A DNA stretch of 64,000 nucleotides, from assembly GCA_963754065.1 (NCBI GenBank), contig CAVWFH010000005.1, positions 110,032 through 174,031 of the forward strand. Reading direction: 5' to 3'. Under the pieces are notes generated by a model. That model had not been told where the DNA came from. It made no database searches and was given only the letters and a program-made list of their open reading frames with translations. Numbering within the stretch: the first letter of the stretch is position 1; the number at the start of each line of letters is the position of its first letter. Made by a program: the position numbers and the translations under genes. This DNA comes from JALORV01 sp963754065. Its GTDB lineage: Bacteria > Pseudomonadota > Gammaproteobacteria > Burkholderiales > Burkholderiaceae_F. Below, piece after piece: positions 1 through 9,867 of this stretch.

Positions 1-57
1 TCGAGGTTGTGCAACCTACGGCAAACGCGCAGCGCGGTCGACTTATTCCACGCCCGC

Positions 58-2094
58 TCAAATTTCCGCCGGGTCGACCTCGATCTGCCAGCGAACGCCC
101 GACTTCATCGCGCGCAGTTCGCCCAGCCAGGCACGCAGGAAGGCATGCAGTGGCCCGCGCTGGGCCGATTCCACCAGCAGCTGTGCGCGCTCGATGCCGG
201 CACGCCGCGCCAGCGCCATCGGCACCGGATCGTAGATGCGTACATCGAGCGGGGCTGCGGCCAGTTCGACCGCAGTCCGCAGGAAGGCGATGGCGTCGTC
301 TATCCGGCGCGCCTCTGCCGTCAGCAGCGCCTGGTGACTCGTCGGCGGCATGCCGGCACGACTCCGTTCGGCTAACAGAGTGTCGGCAAAGGCCGCGTAG
401 TCCTGCCGCGCCAGCGCGGCAAACAGCGGATGCTGCGGGAACCGCGTCTGCACCAGCGCCCGGCTTGGCCCGCCGCTGCGGCCGGCGCGACCGATCACCT
501 GCACCAGGGTCGCGAACAGGCGTTCCGACGCGCGGAAGTCGTGCGACGCGAGTTGACTGTCGGCGTTCAGCACGACGACGAGCGCGACGTTACGGAAGTC
601 GTGCCCCTTGGCAACCATCTGCGTACCGACCAGCACATCGACGTCGCCACGATGCACGGAATCGAAAGCACGGGCCGCGGAGTCGCGCCGCCGCGTCGAA
701 TCCCGATCGATGCGCAGCACCCGCGCGGTCGGCATGAGCTGCTGCAGTGATTCTTCGATCCGCTGCGTGCCGCGACCGATGCCTTGCAACGCGCTGTTGC
801 CGCAGGTCGGGCACGATCGAGGCACCGGATCGCTCCAGCCGCAATGGTGGCAACGCAGCGTGCGATCCGGCTTGTGGAACACCGCGTATGCCGCGCAGTT
901 CGGGCAGTTCGACAGCCACCCGCACGCTTCGCAGGCGACCACCGGGGCGTAACCCCGCCGATTGAGGAACACCAGCGACTGCTCGCCCCGTTGCAGCGAC
1001 TCCGACAGAGCGGACTGGATCGCTGGCGCGATTCCCGAGTCGAGCCGCGCAGTTCCTGGATCGATGAGTTCGATGCGCGGCGCAATCCAGTCATCCGTTG
1101 TCGCCCGCTGGGTAAGCGTCTGCAGCTGGTAGCGCCCGGCGCGGGTCTGCGACCAGCTTTCAAGCGACGGCGTGGCCGAGCCCAGGATCACTGGAATGCC
1201 GAGCAACTGCGCCCGCTTGACTGCCAGATCGCGAGCTGAGTAGCGCACCCCTTCGCCTGCCTTGTACGACGGATCGTGCTCTTCGTCGACGACGATGAGC
1301 GCCAGGCGTGGCAGCGAAGCAAAGACCGCGAGGCGCGTACCAATGACGACGCGTGCGTGGCCCTCGTGCGCCGCGAGCCAGGCGGCCGCGCGTTCCCCGG
1401 CAGCCAGTCCGCTGTGCAATGCGACGACCCGATGGACAGGAAAGCGCGCGCGCACCTGCGCTTCGAGCTGGGGCGTGAGATTGATCTCGGGCACCAGCAG
1501 CAGCACTTGCGATTCGGGCCGCGCCAACAGGGTCCGCTCGATCACCGACAGATAGACCTCGGTCTTGCCACTGCCGGTGACACCGAACAACAGCGTGGGG
1601 GCAAAGCCGGAAGCAGCCGTCAGCCGCTCCACCGCAACCGCCTGCTCGCTGGTCAGCGGTGGCGGTTGAATCGATCCGGTCGTCGTGGCAACTCCCGCGG
1701 CGCGCAGCCGGGCCAGCGCCTGCGCATACCGCGGGCCGGGAAGTTGTCGCAACGAGGGCGGCAAGGCAGGCAGGGCCACTTCGCCCCAAGCATGCTGGTA
1801 ATAGTCGGAAGCAAATCGCGTCAGGCCCAGCCAGTGAGCGTCGACCGGGCCGATCTCATCGAGCAGGCGGGAGACCGGCTTGATGCGCGCAGGGTCGAGC
1901 GTCGTGGCATCGGAGGTGCCGACGACGAGGCCGACCATTTTGCGACGCCCGAGTGGCACGACGCAGCGCAGGCCGACAACGGCATCGCCAGCGTCGGAAT
2001 CGGCCGCCTCGGTGTTCTCGTAATCGAGTGGCGAGGCGAGCGGCAGGTCGAGCAGCACCTGAAGAAAGCGGGCGCGGGTCACGCTGTCGACCAA
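58..2094 (-). CDS. priA: Primosomal protein N' (PriA helicase)
   Basis: A 678-residue 3'-to-5' DNA helicase that restarts stalled replication forks by recruiting the primosome. The Walker A motif GVTGSGKT is at residues 171-178 and the DEEH box at 270-273. Eight cysteines in four pairs (388/391, 397/400, 415/418, 428/431) form the two zinc sites typical of PriA, followed by the GIGRGTQRIEE stretch of the second helicase half. The N-terminal DNA-binding domain is present, so the gene is complete and of normal length. It reads away from hemE, with 319 bases between them. The first 57 bases of the window lie beyond its stop and show only a short AGGTT/AACCT hairpin. Confidence 0.97.
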   Translation of the reverse strand: MVDSVTRARFLQVLLDLPLASPLDYENTEAADSDAGDAVVGLRCVVPLGRRKMVGLVVGTSDATTLDPARIKPVSRLLDEIGPVDAHWLGLTRFASDYYQHAWGEVALPALPPSLRQLPGPRYAQALARLRAAGVATTTGSIQPPPLTSEQAVAVERLTAASGFAPTLLFGVTGSGKTEVYLSVIERTLLARPESQVLLLVPEINLTPQLEAQVRARFPVHRVVALHSGLAAGERAAAWLAAHEGHARVVIGTRLAVFASLPRLALIVVDEEHDPSYKAGEGVRYSARDLAVKRAQLLGIPVILGSATPSLESWSQTRAGRYQLQTLTQRATTDDWIAPRIELIDPGTARLDSGIAPAIQSALSESLQRGEQSLVFLNRRGYAPVVACEACGWLSNCPNCAAYAVFHKPDRTLRCHHCGWSDPVPRSCPTCGNSALQGIGRGTQRIEESLQQLMPTARVLRIDRDSTRRRDSAARAFDSVHRGDVDVLVGTQMVAKGHDFRNVALVVVLNADSQLASHDFRASERLFATLVQVIGRAGRSGGPSRALVQTRFPQHPLFAALARQDYAAFADTLLAERSRAGMPPTSHQALLTAEARRIDDAIAFLRTAVELAAAPLDVRIYDPVPMALARRAGIERAQLLVESAQRGPLHAFLRAWLGELRAMKSGVRWQIEVDPAEI

Positions 2095-2413
2095 CAGAGT
2101 GCTGACCTAAGACTTCAAGTTAAAGAGGTAACTCACTGATTTGAAATGAACCGACACTTTTGATCCTCGGGCCTGTGGACAACTTTGTGGAAAAACGGTG
2201 GGAAGTCGTCGCAAACCCCTGTGGGAATTGATCCCTTCTCGGTTCGGCGTCGGTAACACTTCTGTCAACATTTATGCAAATCAATGACTTAGTGCAAGGA
2301 ATCAAGCGCGTCCGACCCCTATCGCCCGCGAACCCGCATGGATTCTCGATGAGCGCGCTTTTGTGAATAAGTCAAGCGCGGACAACAAATTGCGCCCCTT
2401 TCGCAGTGACCAC
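2095..2413. other. priA-hemE intergenic region with DnaA-box-like sites
   Basis: This stretch has no convincing gene; a 61-codon minus-strand frame in it looks like chance. It is AT-richer than its neighbours. It contains TGTGGACAA at 2174-2182, immediately followed by TTTGTGGAAAAAC, and TGTGAATAA at 2362-2370, which is the complement of TTATTCACA and fits the DnaA-box consensus TTATNCACA. It should also hold the priA promoter. Whether DnaA binds here is inference. Confidence 0.4.
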
Positions 2414-3496
2414 TCACCTACGAAGCGTGCGGCTATGTTGATGCACTGCGTCGACCAGCACAGCGACCGATTCCGGTGGCGTGAACTGCGAGATTCCGTG
2501 CCCAAGATTGAAGACATGTCCCCCTAACCGACCATCGGCACGACGCGGGGCACCGAATGCATCCAGCACGCGCCGCGCCTGCACCTGCAGTTGTTCGGCC
2601 GGCGCAAACAGGGCCATGGGATCGAGGTTGCCTTGCAAGGCGCAGCGATCGTCGATACGCAAACGCGCCTGGCCCAGGTTGACGGTCCAGTCCAGTCCGA
2701 CCGCGTCACAGCCGATCGCTGCGATCTGTTCGAGCCACAGCCCACCCCCTTTGGTGAAGACGATGCTGGGCACGCGCTCGCCCTCGTGCTCGCGCGTCAG
2801 CTGCGAGACGACCTCGCTCATGTACGCGAGAGAAAACTCCTGGTAGGCGCCGTCAGCGAGCGCGCCGCCCCAGGTGTCGAAGATCATCACCGCCTGGGCC
2901 CCGGCCGCGATCTGTGCGTTGAGGTAATCGGCGACGGCGCGCGCATTGACCTTGAGGATTCGATGCAGCAGGTCCGGGCGCGCATACAGCATCGTCTTGA
3001 TCTGGCGAAAATCGTCGGATCCGCCGCCTTCGACCATGTAACAGGCGAGTGTGAACGGGCTGCCCGAAAAACCGATCAACGGAATTCGATTCGACAACGC
3101 CGTGCGGATTTCGCGCACCGCATCCATCACGTACCCGAGCGACAGTTCCGGATCGGGAGCCGAAAGACCCGCGACATCCGCCTCCGTCCGCACAGGTCGT
3201 TCGAACTTGGGGCCTTCGCCTTCGGCGAAATACAGTCCCAGTCCCATCGCATCGGGAACGGTCAGGATGTCGGAGAACAGGATCGCGGCATCGAGTGGAA
3301 AACGCTCGACAGGCTGCAGGGTGACTTCAGTGGCCAGCGCCGGCGACTTGGCGAGCTTCAGGAAGCTGCCCGCACGCTTGCGCGTGGCGTTGTACTCGGC
3401 CATGTAGCGGCCGGCTTGACGCATCAGCCACACCGGCGTGTAGTCGGTCGGTTCGCGCAGCAATGCGCGCAGCAACGTATCGTTTGAAGGTCTCAC
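2414..3496 (-). CDS. hemE: Uroporphyrinogen decarboxylase
   Basis: Converts uroporphyrinogen III to coproporphyrinogen III in cytosolic haem synthesis by removing four carboxylates. The conserved PVWLMRQAGRY motif is near residues 21-31 and the catalytic-aspartate segment FSDILTVPDAMG near 75-85; GFSGSPFTLACYMVEG and FDTWGG follow. At about 360 residues it has the family length. The GTG at 3496 gives an N-terminus (RPSNDTLLRALLREPTDYTP) that matches relatives; a TTG at 3517 would add seven residues. Neither has a strong ribosome binding site. The start overlaps the divergent DUF167 gene start region, so their promoters must interleave. Confidence 0.95.
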   Translation of the reverse strand: MRPSNDTLLRALLREPTDYTPVWLMRQAGRYMAEYNATRKRAGSFLKLAKSPALATEVTLQPVERFPLDAAILFSDILTVPDAMGLGLYFAEGEGPKFERPVRTEADVAGLSAPDPELSLGYVMDAVREIRTALSNRIPLIGFSGSPFTLACYMVEGGGSDDFRQIKTMLYARPDLLHRILKVNARAVADYLNAQIAAGAQAVMIFDTWGGALADGAYQEFSLAYMSEVVSQLTREHEGERVPSIVFTKGGGLWLEQIAAIGCDAVGLDWTVNLGQARLRIDDRCALQGNLDPMALFAPAEQLQVQARRVLDAFGAPRRADGRLGGHVFNLGHGISQFTPPESVAVLVDAVHQHSRTLRR

Positions 3497-3507
3497 GGAG
3501 CAGCCGG

Positions 3508-3840
3508 GTGAAAGCAAACCGCGATTCTGTCACGCCGCCGGTTCCGTCCTGGCTGCGTCCGAACAGTGAGGGGTTCACTCTCGAGGTGCACGTACAGCCG
3601 GGGGCCCGCCGTTCGGAGATCGTCGGCATGCATGGTGGTCGCCTGAAGCTGGCGGTGAGGGCACTGCCGACGGAGGGTCGGGCAAACGCGGCGGCAATAA
3701 AGCTGATCGCGGAGCGACTTGCTTGTCGCGTATCCGCGGTGCGTATTGAGGCGGGTGAGAGCAGCCGCGACAAGCGGCTTCAGGTTGATACCGCCTCGCA
3801 CACTTCAGACGAGATGATCGCCAAGCTGCAGCCGAAATGA
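3508..3840 (+). CDS. DUF167 (YggU-type) family protein
   Basis: A small cytosolic protein of the conserved DUF167 family, whose function is not established. The family core is visible: FTLEVHVQPGARRSEIVG, LKLAVRALPTEGRANAAAIKLIAERL, and the basic SSRDKRLQV segment near the C-terminus. I choose the GTG at 3508 because ACGGAG lies about eight bases upstream; a longer frame begins at 3463 inside hemE. About 110 residues, typical for the family. It is transcribed divergently from hemE and its stop codon forms the first base of a strong bidirectional terminator. Confidence 0.85.
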   Translation: MKANRDSVTPPVPSWLRPNSEGFTLEVHVQPGARRSEIVGMHGGRLKLAVRALPTEGRANAAAIKLIAERLACRVSAVRIEAGESSRDKRLQVDTASHTSDEMIAKLQPK

Positions 3841-3868
3841 AAAGGGCAGGCCTAGGGCCTGCCCTTTT
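3840..3868. terminator. Bidirectional intrinsic terminator
   Basis: A perfect 13-bp inverted repeat (AAAAGGGCAGGCC at 3840-3852 and GGCCTGCCCTTTT at 3856-3868) with a three-base loop. A and T runs on either end let it terminate transcription in both directions, between the convergent DUF167 gene and the small exported protein gene. Confidence 0.93.
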
Positions 3869-3883
3869 AAATGCACGAGCCGA

Positions 3884-4096
3884 TTACTTCTTGGCCGCGG
3901 GAGCAGCAGGGGCGGCAGCAGGTGCAGCCGGAGCAGCGGCAGGCGCTGCCTTCGGCTTTTCGCAGCCCGCCAATTCCTTCTTGGCTTCGGCAGCTTTCTT
4001 GCACTCGTCGGCCGTGGGCTTCTTCGCGGGGTCAGCAGCGTAGGCAACACCGGTCGCGAATGCGGCGGCGATCATGGCAGCAATCAGTTTGTTCAT
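3884..4096 (-). CDS. Small exported Ala/Pro/Lys-rich protein
   Basis: A 70-residue protein with a clear Sec signal peptide (MNKLIAAMIAAAFATGVAYA, cleavage after AYA-A). The mature part is about 50 residues: a short lysine/alanine helix with two cysteines (DECKKAAEAKKELAGCEKPK), then a PAA/PAAA low-complexity tail ending in AAKK. The two cysteines 11 residues apart could form a disulphide in the periplasm. AGGA precedes the ATG at a usable distance. I do not recognise a function; small proteins of this look are common in Burkholderiales and often highly expressed. It ends against a strong terminator, as an independent unit. Confidence 0.75.
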   Translation of the reverse strand: MNKLIAAMIAAAFATGVAYAADPAKKPTADECKKAAEAKKELAGCEKPKAAPAAAPAAPAAAPAAPAAKK

Positions 4097-4285
4097 GTCA
4101 ATAGGTCCTGGAACGGTTATCGAAGATGAGAGCGGGTGGGTCGGCCCCGGAAGGGGATCCCAAGCTCCGCTATGGCCAACGTTCGGCCGGCGCGAAGGTT
4201 GACACGAAAGTGAGCCTATCCGGTTGAGAACCCGCTCGAATGGGCGATTTCTATGGCCGGAACTGTGCGGAATGACGCGTTTTCG

Positions 4286-4834
4286 CTACTCCTGAGGCAG
4301 CGCCAACGTACGGACCTGAAAGCGCCCGTCGTTCTGGACGAGCCAGGTTTCGGAGAAAACCAGGTTGCCGCGCACCAAGAGCGTCGACGGGGGCGCCGGA
4401 AGCGGGGAGGCGGCCTTCAGCGACGCCAGCGCCATCCGGTCCAGCGACTGAATCTTGGGTGACCGCGTCACGCGGGATCCGACGACGTTGCCGGAGCGGT
4501 CGACCGTTGCCTCGACCACGATGACGGCCTGCAGCAGGTGATGGGGCCGGCCCTCGAACAACTGCTTTTGGTTGGCCTGGTGAATACGTAGCGCCGCAGC
4601 ACGCTTCCATGCCTCCAGGGCAGGATCACGCGGCGCGAGTCGGGCCGCCCCGGAGCCGCCCACGGCCGGCGCCGAGGCAGCCGGAGCCGAGCTGGTCGGC
4701 GCGGCGCTGGTACTGGGGCTGCTGGCCGCCGGCGGCGTCGGGGTCGGCGCGCCGCACGCCGACAGCAAAGCCGCCAGCGCGGTCGTTGTCAGGCGCGACC
4801 GCCAGATGGGGAGGGCCTGAAGATGGAACGGCAT
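4286..4834 (-). CDS. Lipoprotein with TonB C-terminal-like domain
   Basis: A 182-residue predicted lipoprotein. The ATG at 4834 is chosen because GGAGG lies just upstream; a longer frame starts at 5032 inside the neighbouring gene. The signal peptide ends in the lipobox LSAC (residues 29-32 or so), followed by a Pro/Ser/Ala-rich linker and a C-terminal domain containing VVEATVDRSGNVVGSRVTRSP and LDRMALASLKAASPLPAPP. That pattern (variable strand, D-x-x-G-x-V, then A-L-x-A-x-x-x-A-x-P-x-P-x-P) is characteristic of TonB C-terminal-type domains. It lies 11 bases after the universal stress protein gene and is probably cotranscribed. Its partner is unknown. Confidence 0.8.
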   Translation of the reverse strand: MPFHLQALPIWRSRLTTTALAALLSACGAPTPTPPAASSPSTSAAPTSSAPAASAPAVGGSGAARLAPRDPALEAWKRAAALRIHQANQKQLFEGRPHHLLQAVIVVEATVDRSGNVVGSRVTRSPKIQSLDRMALASLKAASPLPAPPSTLLVRGNLVFSETWLVQNDGRFQVRTLALPQE

Positions 4835-4845
4835 GACTGCCTCCT

Positions 4846-5283
4846 TCAACGAACAATGAGTACCGGAATCAGGGTGTGGTCCAGCAGCCGCTGTGTTTCC
4901 GATCCGAGCACCCGGGCGGTCAGCCCCTGCCGACCGTGTGATGCCATGACAATGAGCCCGGCGCCGGTCTGGTCCGCGGCGGCCAGCACTCCGCGAAACA
5001 CGTCGGTTGCCTCCTGCATCGAGGTCCTGCAATCGACCCCTGCCAGACGCGCGATCTCCTTCGCCCGCGCCAGCCGCGCACTCGCCTCGGCGCCTACCGT
5101 CGCCTGGTAATCGGCCCCGGCAATCGCACTTGATTCGCCGACCGCGCTGTAGGGGTAGGGCGCAGCCACGGTCACCGCGGTCAGGCCGGCGCCGACCCGC
5201 GCGGCGAGTTGGGCCGCGGTTTCCACCGCTCGTTCGGAAATCACAGAACCGTCAGTCGCCACAAGAATGGTGCCGTTGAACAT
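4846..5283 (-). CDS. Universal stress protein (UspA family)
   Basis: A 145-residue single-domain Usp. The start NGTILVATDGSVISERAVETA is the classical Usp N-terminus. The C-terminal nucleotide-binding region reads IVMASHGRQGLTARVLGSETQRLL; spacing matches the ATP-binding motif G-x2-G-x9-G-S except that the first glycine is alanine, so ATP binding is plausible but not certain. It is the last gene before the terminator of the atp operon, read in the same direction, and leads into the lipoprotein gene. Likely a cytosolic stress-tolerance protein. Confidence 0.9.
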   Translation of the reverse strand: MFNGTILVATDGSVISERAVETAAQLAARVGAGLTAVTVAAPYPYSAVGESSAIAGADYQATVGAEASARLARAKEIARLAGVDCRTSMQEATDVFRGVLAAADQTGAGLIVMASHGRQGLTARVLGSETQRLLDHTLIPVLIVR

Positions 5284-5319
5284 CGGACGTCCTTCCAGGG
5301 ATTTCGGCAGCAGAAGCAG

Positions 5320-5345
5320 AAAGGGGCAGCCTCAGCCGCCCCCGT
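5320..5345 (-). terminator. Probable terminator of the atp operon
   Basis: On the minus strand, GGGGCGGC and GCTGCCCC (plus-strand 5335-5342 and 5323-5330) pair around a TGAG loop with one G-T wobble and are followed by a short T run (TTTCTGCTT). It lies 30-55 bases beyond the atpC stop. The weak T run makes this moderate. Confidence 0.55.
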
Positions 5346-5376
5346 TTTCACGCTAAGCCGCGCGATCTGCGCCGAC

Positions 5377-5796
5377 CTACTTGCCGCGGATCTTACGGAT
5401 CGCCGCGATCTGGGCGGCCATTGATGATAGTTCGGCTTCGGCCTTGGCGATCTCCATGTCGCTGTTGGCATTGCGGCGCGCATCCTCGGCCCGCTGCAGC
5501 GCTTCGCGCGCCTTGGCTTCGTCGAGATCCTTGCCGCGGATGGCCGTGTCGGCGAGCACCGTCACGACGTGCGGCTGCACTTCGAGGATGCCGCCGGCGA
5601 CGAAGATCTGCTCCTGCTCATCCTTGCCGGGTACCTTGATGCGGACCACGCCCGGCCTGATGCGGGTGATCAGCGGCGTGTGGCGAGGGTAGATACCGAG
5701 TTCGCCGGCCTCGCCGGGTAGCGCTACGAACTCCGCCTCGCCGGCGAAGATCGATTCCTCGGCGCTGACGACGTCGACCTGGATCGTTGTGGCCAT
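5377..5796 (-). CDS. atpC: F1 ATP synthase epsilon subunit
   Basis: A 139-residue central-stalk subunit that links gamma to the c-ring and inhibits ATP hydrolysis. The N-terminal beta-sandwich (IQVDVVSAEESIFAGEAEFVALPGEAGELGIYPRHTPLITRI) and the C-terminal helical hairpin (DLDEAKAREALQRAEDARRN onward) are both intact. It is the last gene of the nine-gene atp operon, 24 bases after atpD. Confidence 0.97.
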   Translation of the reverse strand: MATTIQVDVVSAEESIFAGEAEFVALPGEAGELGIYPRHTPLITRIRPGVVRIKVPGKDEQEQIFVAGGILEVQPHVVTVLADTAIRGKDLDEAKAREALQRAEDARRNANSDMEIAKAEAELSSMAAQIAAIRKIRGK

Positions 5797-5820
5797 GATG
5801 GCTCCTCAGGGCGGCCGCGC

Positions 5821-7263
5821 TCAGGCGGCGACCTTCTTGGCTTCCTCTTCCTTGCGCATCTTCTCGAACTTCTCGCGTGCCTCGTCGATCGTGCCGACCA
5901 TGTAGAACGCCTGCTCCGGGAAGGCGTCGCACTCGCCGTCGACGATCATCTTGAAGCCGCGGATCGTTTCCTTCAGCGGCACGTGCTTGCCGGGCGAACC
6001 GGTGAACACCTCCGCGACGTGGAACGGCTGCGACAGGAAGCGCTGGATCTTGCGCGCACGCGACACCGCCAGCTTGTCCTCGGGCGACAACTCGTCCATA
6101 CCTAGGATCGCGATGATGTCGCGCAGTTCCTTGTAGCGCTGCAACGTGGCCTGCACGCGGCGGGTCGTCGTGTAGTGCTCTTCGCCGACGACGTTCGGGT
6201 CGATCTGGCGCGAGGTCGAGTCGAGCGGGTCGACCGACGGATAGATGCCGAGCGATGCGATTTCGCGGCTCAGCACGACGGTGGCGTCGAGGTGGCCGAA
6301 GGTGGTCGCCGGGCTCGGGTCGGTCAGGTCATCCGCCGGCACGTACACGGCCTGGATCGACGTGATCGACCCGGTCTTGGTCGACGTGATGCGCTCCTGC
6401 AGCTTGCCCATCTCCTCGGCCAGCGTCGGCTGGTAACCCACCGCCGACGGCATCCGTCCGAGCAGCGCCGACACTTCGGTGCCGGCCAGCGTGTAGCGGT
6501 AGATGTTGTCGATGAAGAGCAGGATGTCCTTGCCTTCGTCGCGGAAGGCCTCGGCCATCGACAGACCCGTCAGGCCGACACGCAGCCGGTTGCCCGGCGG
6601 CTCGTTCATCTGCCCGAACACCATCGCGACCTTGTCGAGGACGTTCGAGTCCTTCATCTCGTGATAGAAGTCGTTGCCCTCGCGCGTGCGCTCGCCCACG
6701 CCCGCGAACACCGAGTAGCCGCCGTAGGCCTTCGCGATGTTGTTGATGAGCTCCATCATCGTGACGGTCTTGCCGACGCCGGCGCCACCGAACAGACCAA
6801 TCTTGCCGCCCTTGGCGAACGGGCAGATCAGGTCGACGACCTTGATGCCGGTCTCGAGCAGCTCGACCGAGGGCGAGAGTTCATCGAACTTTGGCGCGGG
6901 CTGGTGAATTGCGCGCCTCTGATCCGACTTGATCGGGCCGGCTTCGTCGATCGGACGGCCGAGCACATCCATGATGCGACCCAGCGTACCCGGGCCGACC
7001 GGCACCATGATGCCGGCGCCGGTGTTCTTCGCCTTCATGCCTCGCCGCAGGCCGTCGGACGAACCCATCGCAATCGTGCGCACGATGCCGTCGCCGAGTT
7101 GCTGCTGCACCTCGAAGGTCAGCCCCTGCTCGACCAGCGTGTTGGTCGGGTCCGCCTCCAGGACGAGTGCGTCGTAGATCTCGGGCATGTTGTCGCGCGG
7201 GAACTCGATATCCACGACTGCGCCAATGCACTGAACGATGGTTCCGGTGGCTCCGGTGCTCAT
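5821..7263 (-). CDS. atpD: F1 ATP synthase beta subunit
   Basis: The 480-residue catalytic subunit of F1. The Walker A motif GGAGVGKT is at residues 159-166, the GERTREGND catalytic-glutamate segment follows, and the Walker B-type LLFIDNIYR is further on. Length and motifs are normal. Located between atpG and atpC with short spacers (37 and 24 bases), so translated from the shared atp mRNA. Confidence 0.99.
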   Translation of the reverse strand: MSTGATGTIVQCIGAVVDIEFPRDNMPEIYDALVLEADPTNTLVEQGLTFEVQQQLGDGIVRTIAMGSSDGLRRGMKAKNTGAGIMVPVGPGTLGRIMDVLGRPIDEAGPIKSDQRRAIHQPAPKFDELSPSVELLETGIKVVDLICPFAKGGKIGLFGGAGVGKTVTMMELINNIAKAYGGYSVFAGVGERTREGNDFYHEMKDSNVLDKVAMVFGQMNEPPGNRLRVGLTGLSMAEAFRDEGKDILLFIDNIYRYTLAGTEVSALLGRMPSAVGYQPTLAEEMGKLQERITSTKTGSITSIQAVYVPADDLTDPSPATTFGHLDATVVLSREIASLGIYPSVDPLDSTSRQIDPNVVGEEHYTTTRRVQATLQRYKELRDIIAILGMDELSPEDKLAVSRARKIQRFLSQPFHVAEVFTGSPGKHVPLKETIRGFKMIVDGECDAFPEQAFYMVGTIDEAREKFEKMRKEEEAKKVAA

Positions 7264-7300
7264 AGGATTTCCTCGGTTCTGCTCTTCAATTCGGTTGCGA

Positions 7301-8182
7301 TCACGACACCGCTGCCGCGCCGCCGACGATCTCTGATATCTCTTTGGTGATGCCGGCCTGCCGCGTCTTGTTGTAGATGAGCTGCAGTTCCTCGATCAGC
7401 TTCTTCGCGTTGTCCGACGCTGCCTTCATCGCCACCATGCGCGCGCTCTGCTCGGACGCCATGTTCTCCGCGACCGCCTGGTAGATGAGCGCCTCGGCAT
7501 AGCGAACCAGCAGCGCATCGATGACGGCGGGCGCATCCGGCTCGTAGATATAGTCCCACGAGTAGGCGCGCTTCTCTTCCTCGGTCTGCAGCAGGTGTTC
7601 GTAGGACAGCGGCAGCAGCTGCTCGATCACCGGTTCCTGCTTCATCGTGTTGATGAAGCGCGAGTAGGCGACATACACCGCGTCGATTCGCCCGTCGGCA
7701 TACATGTCGATCAGCGCCTTGACGGGACCGATCAGCTTCTCCAGATGCGGGCGGTCGCCGATCTGCACATAGTGCGACACGACGCTGGCGTTGAGCCGCT
7801 GCAGGAAACCAAAGCCCCGGTTGCCGATCGCGGTCGTGTGGACCTTGACGCCCTGCGCATCGAGTTCCTTGATCCGCTGCAGCACCGCGCGCTGGATGTT
7901 GGTGTTGAGTCCGCCACACAGGCCCTTGTCGGTCGTGACCAGGATGATCCCGACGCCGTTCATCGACTCGCGCTTCTGCATGAAAGGCGGCCGGTACTCC
8001 GGGTTCGCTAGCGCCAGGTGCGCGACGATGTTGCGGATCTTGTCGCCGTACGGCCGGAACTGGCGCATCCGGTCCTGCGCCTTGCGCATCTTGGAGGCCG
8101 CGACCATTTCCATCGCCTTGGTGATCTTGCGCGTGTTCTGCACGCTCTTGATCTTCTGGCGGATCTCTTTGGTACCTGCCAT
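7301..8182 (-). CDS. atpG: F1 ATP synthase gamma subunit
   Basis: A 293-residue rotor shaft. The N-terminal helix (EIRQKIKSVQNTRKITKAMEMVA) and the C-terminal helix (LIYNKTRQAGITKEISEIVGG) that form the coiled coil inside the alpha3beta3 ring are both present. The spacer to atpA is 114 bases, far longer than the other gaps in this operon, and contains a two-hairpin repeat element. No recognisable Shine-Dalgarno sequence lies upstream of the ATG: the ten bases before the start are ACTGAATGAC, then the element begins. How this gene is translated efficiently is therefore a question. Confidence 0.98.
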   Translation of the reverse strand: MAGTKEIRQKIKSVQNTRKITKAMEMVAASKMRKAQDRMRQFRPYGDKIRNIVAHLALANPEYRPPFMQKRESMNGVGIILVTTDKGLCGGLNTNIQRAVLQRIKELDAQGVKVHTTAIGNRGFGFLQRLNASVVSHYVQIGDRPHLEKLIGPVKALIDMYADGRIDAVYVAYSRFINTMKQEPVIEQLLPLSYEHLLQTEEEKRAYSWDYIYEPDAPAVIDALLVRYAEALIYQAVAENMASEQSARMVAMKAASDNAKKLIEELQLIYNKTRQAGITKEISEIVGGAAAVS

Positions 8183-8191
8183 GTCATTCAG

Positions 8192-8279
8192 TCGACGGGA
8201 TGTACGCTCGCTTCGCTCGCACGTGCATCCCGTCGAATCCAGTTAGGCAATTGAGCTTGGGAGCGGCCCGGCGCTCAAT
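8192..8279. repeat. Two-hairpin repeat element, copy A (atpA-atpG gap)
   Basis: Hairpin 1 has an 11-bp perfect outer stem (TCGACGGGATG at 8192-8202 with CATCCCGTCGA at 8226-8236) around a core sharing GTACGC and TCGCACGTGCA with the other copies; its centre is not self-complementary in this copy. Hairpin 2 has a 7-bp perfect outer stem (ATTGAGC at 8250-8256, GCTCAAT at 8273-8279) around GGGAGCGGCCCGGC. Copies B, C and D share the core sequences but have different, again self-complementary, outer stems. Confidence 0.75.
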
Positions 8280-8296
8280 CGCAGTTCAACTACAGG

Positions 8297-9838
<1,542 letters not shown>

Positions 9839-9867
9839 CTTTCAACTCCGATAGATTCAGGCGCCGC

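Noticed and set aside
2120..2305. 61-codon minus-strand frame between priA and hemE
   Set aside because: No ribosome binding site, no recognisable features, and overlaps the DnaA-box-like sequence.
3896..3960. Repeating GCAGCAGG-like pattern considered as a CRISPR or VNTR
   Set aside because: It is the coding sequence of the Ala/Pro-rich tail of the small exported protein; there are no unique spacers.
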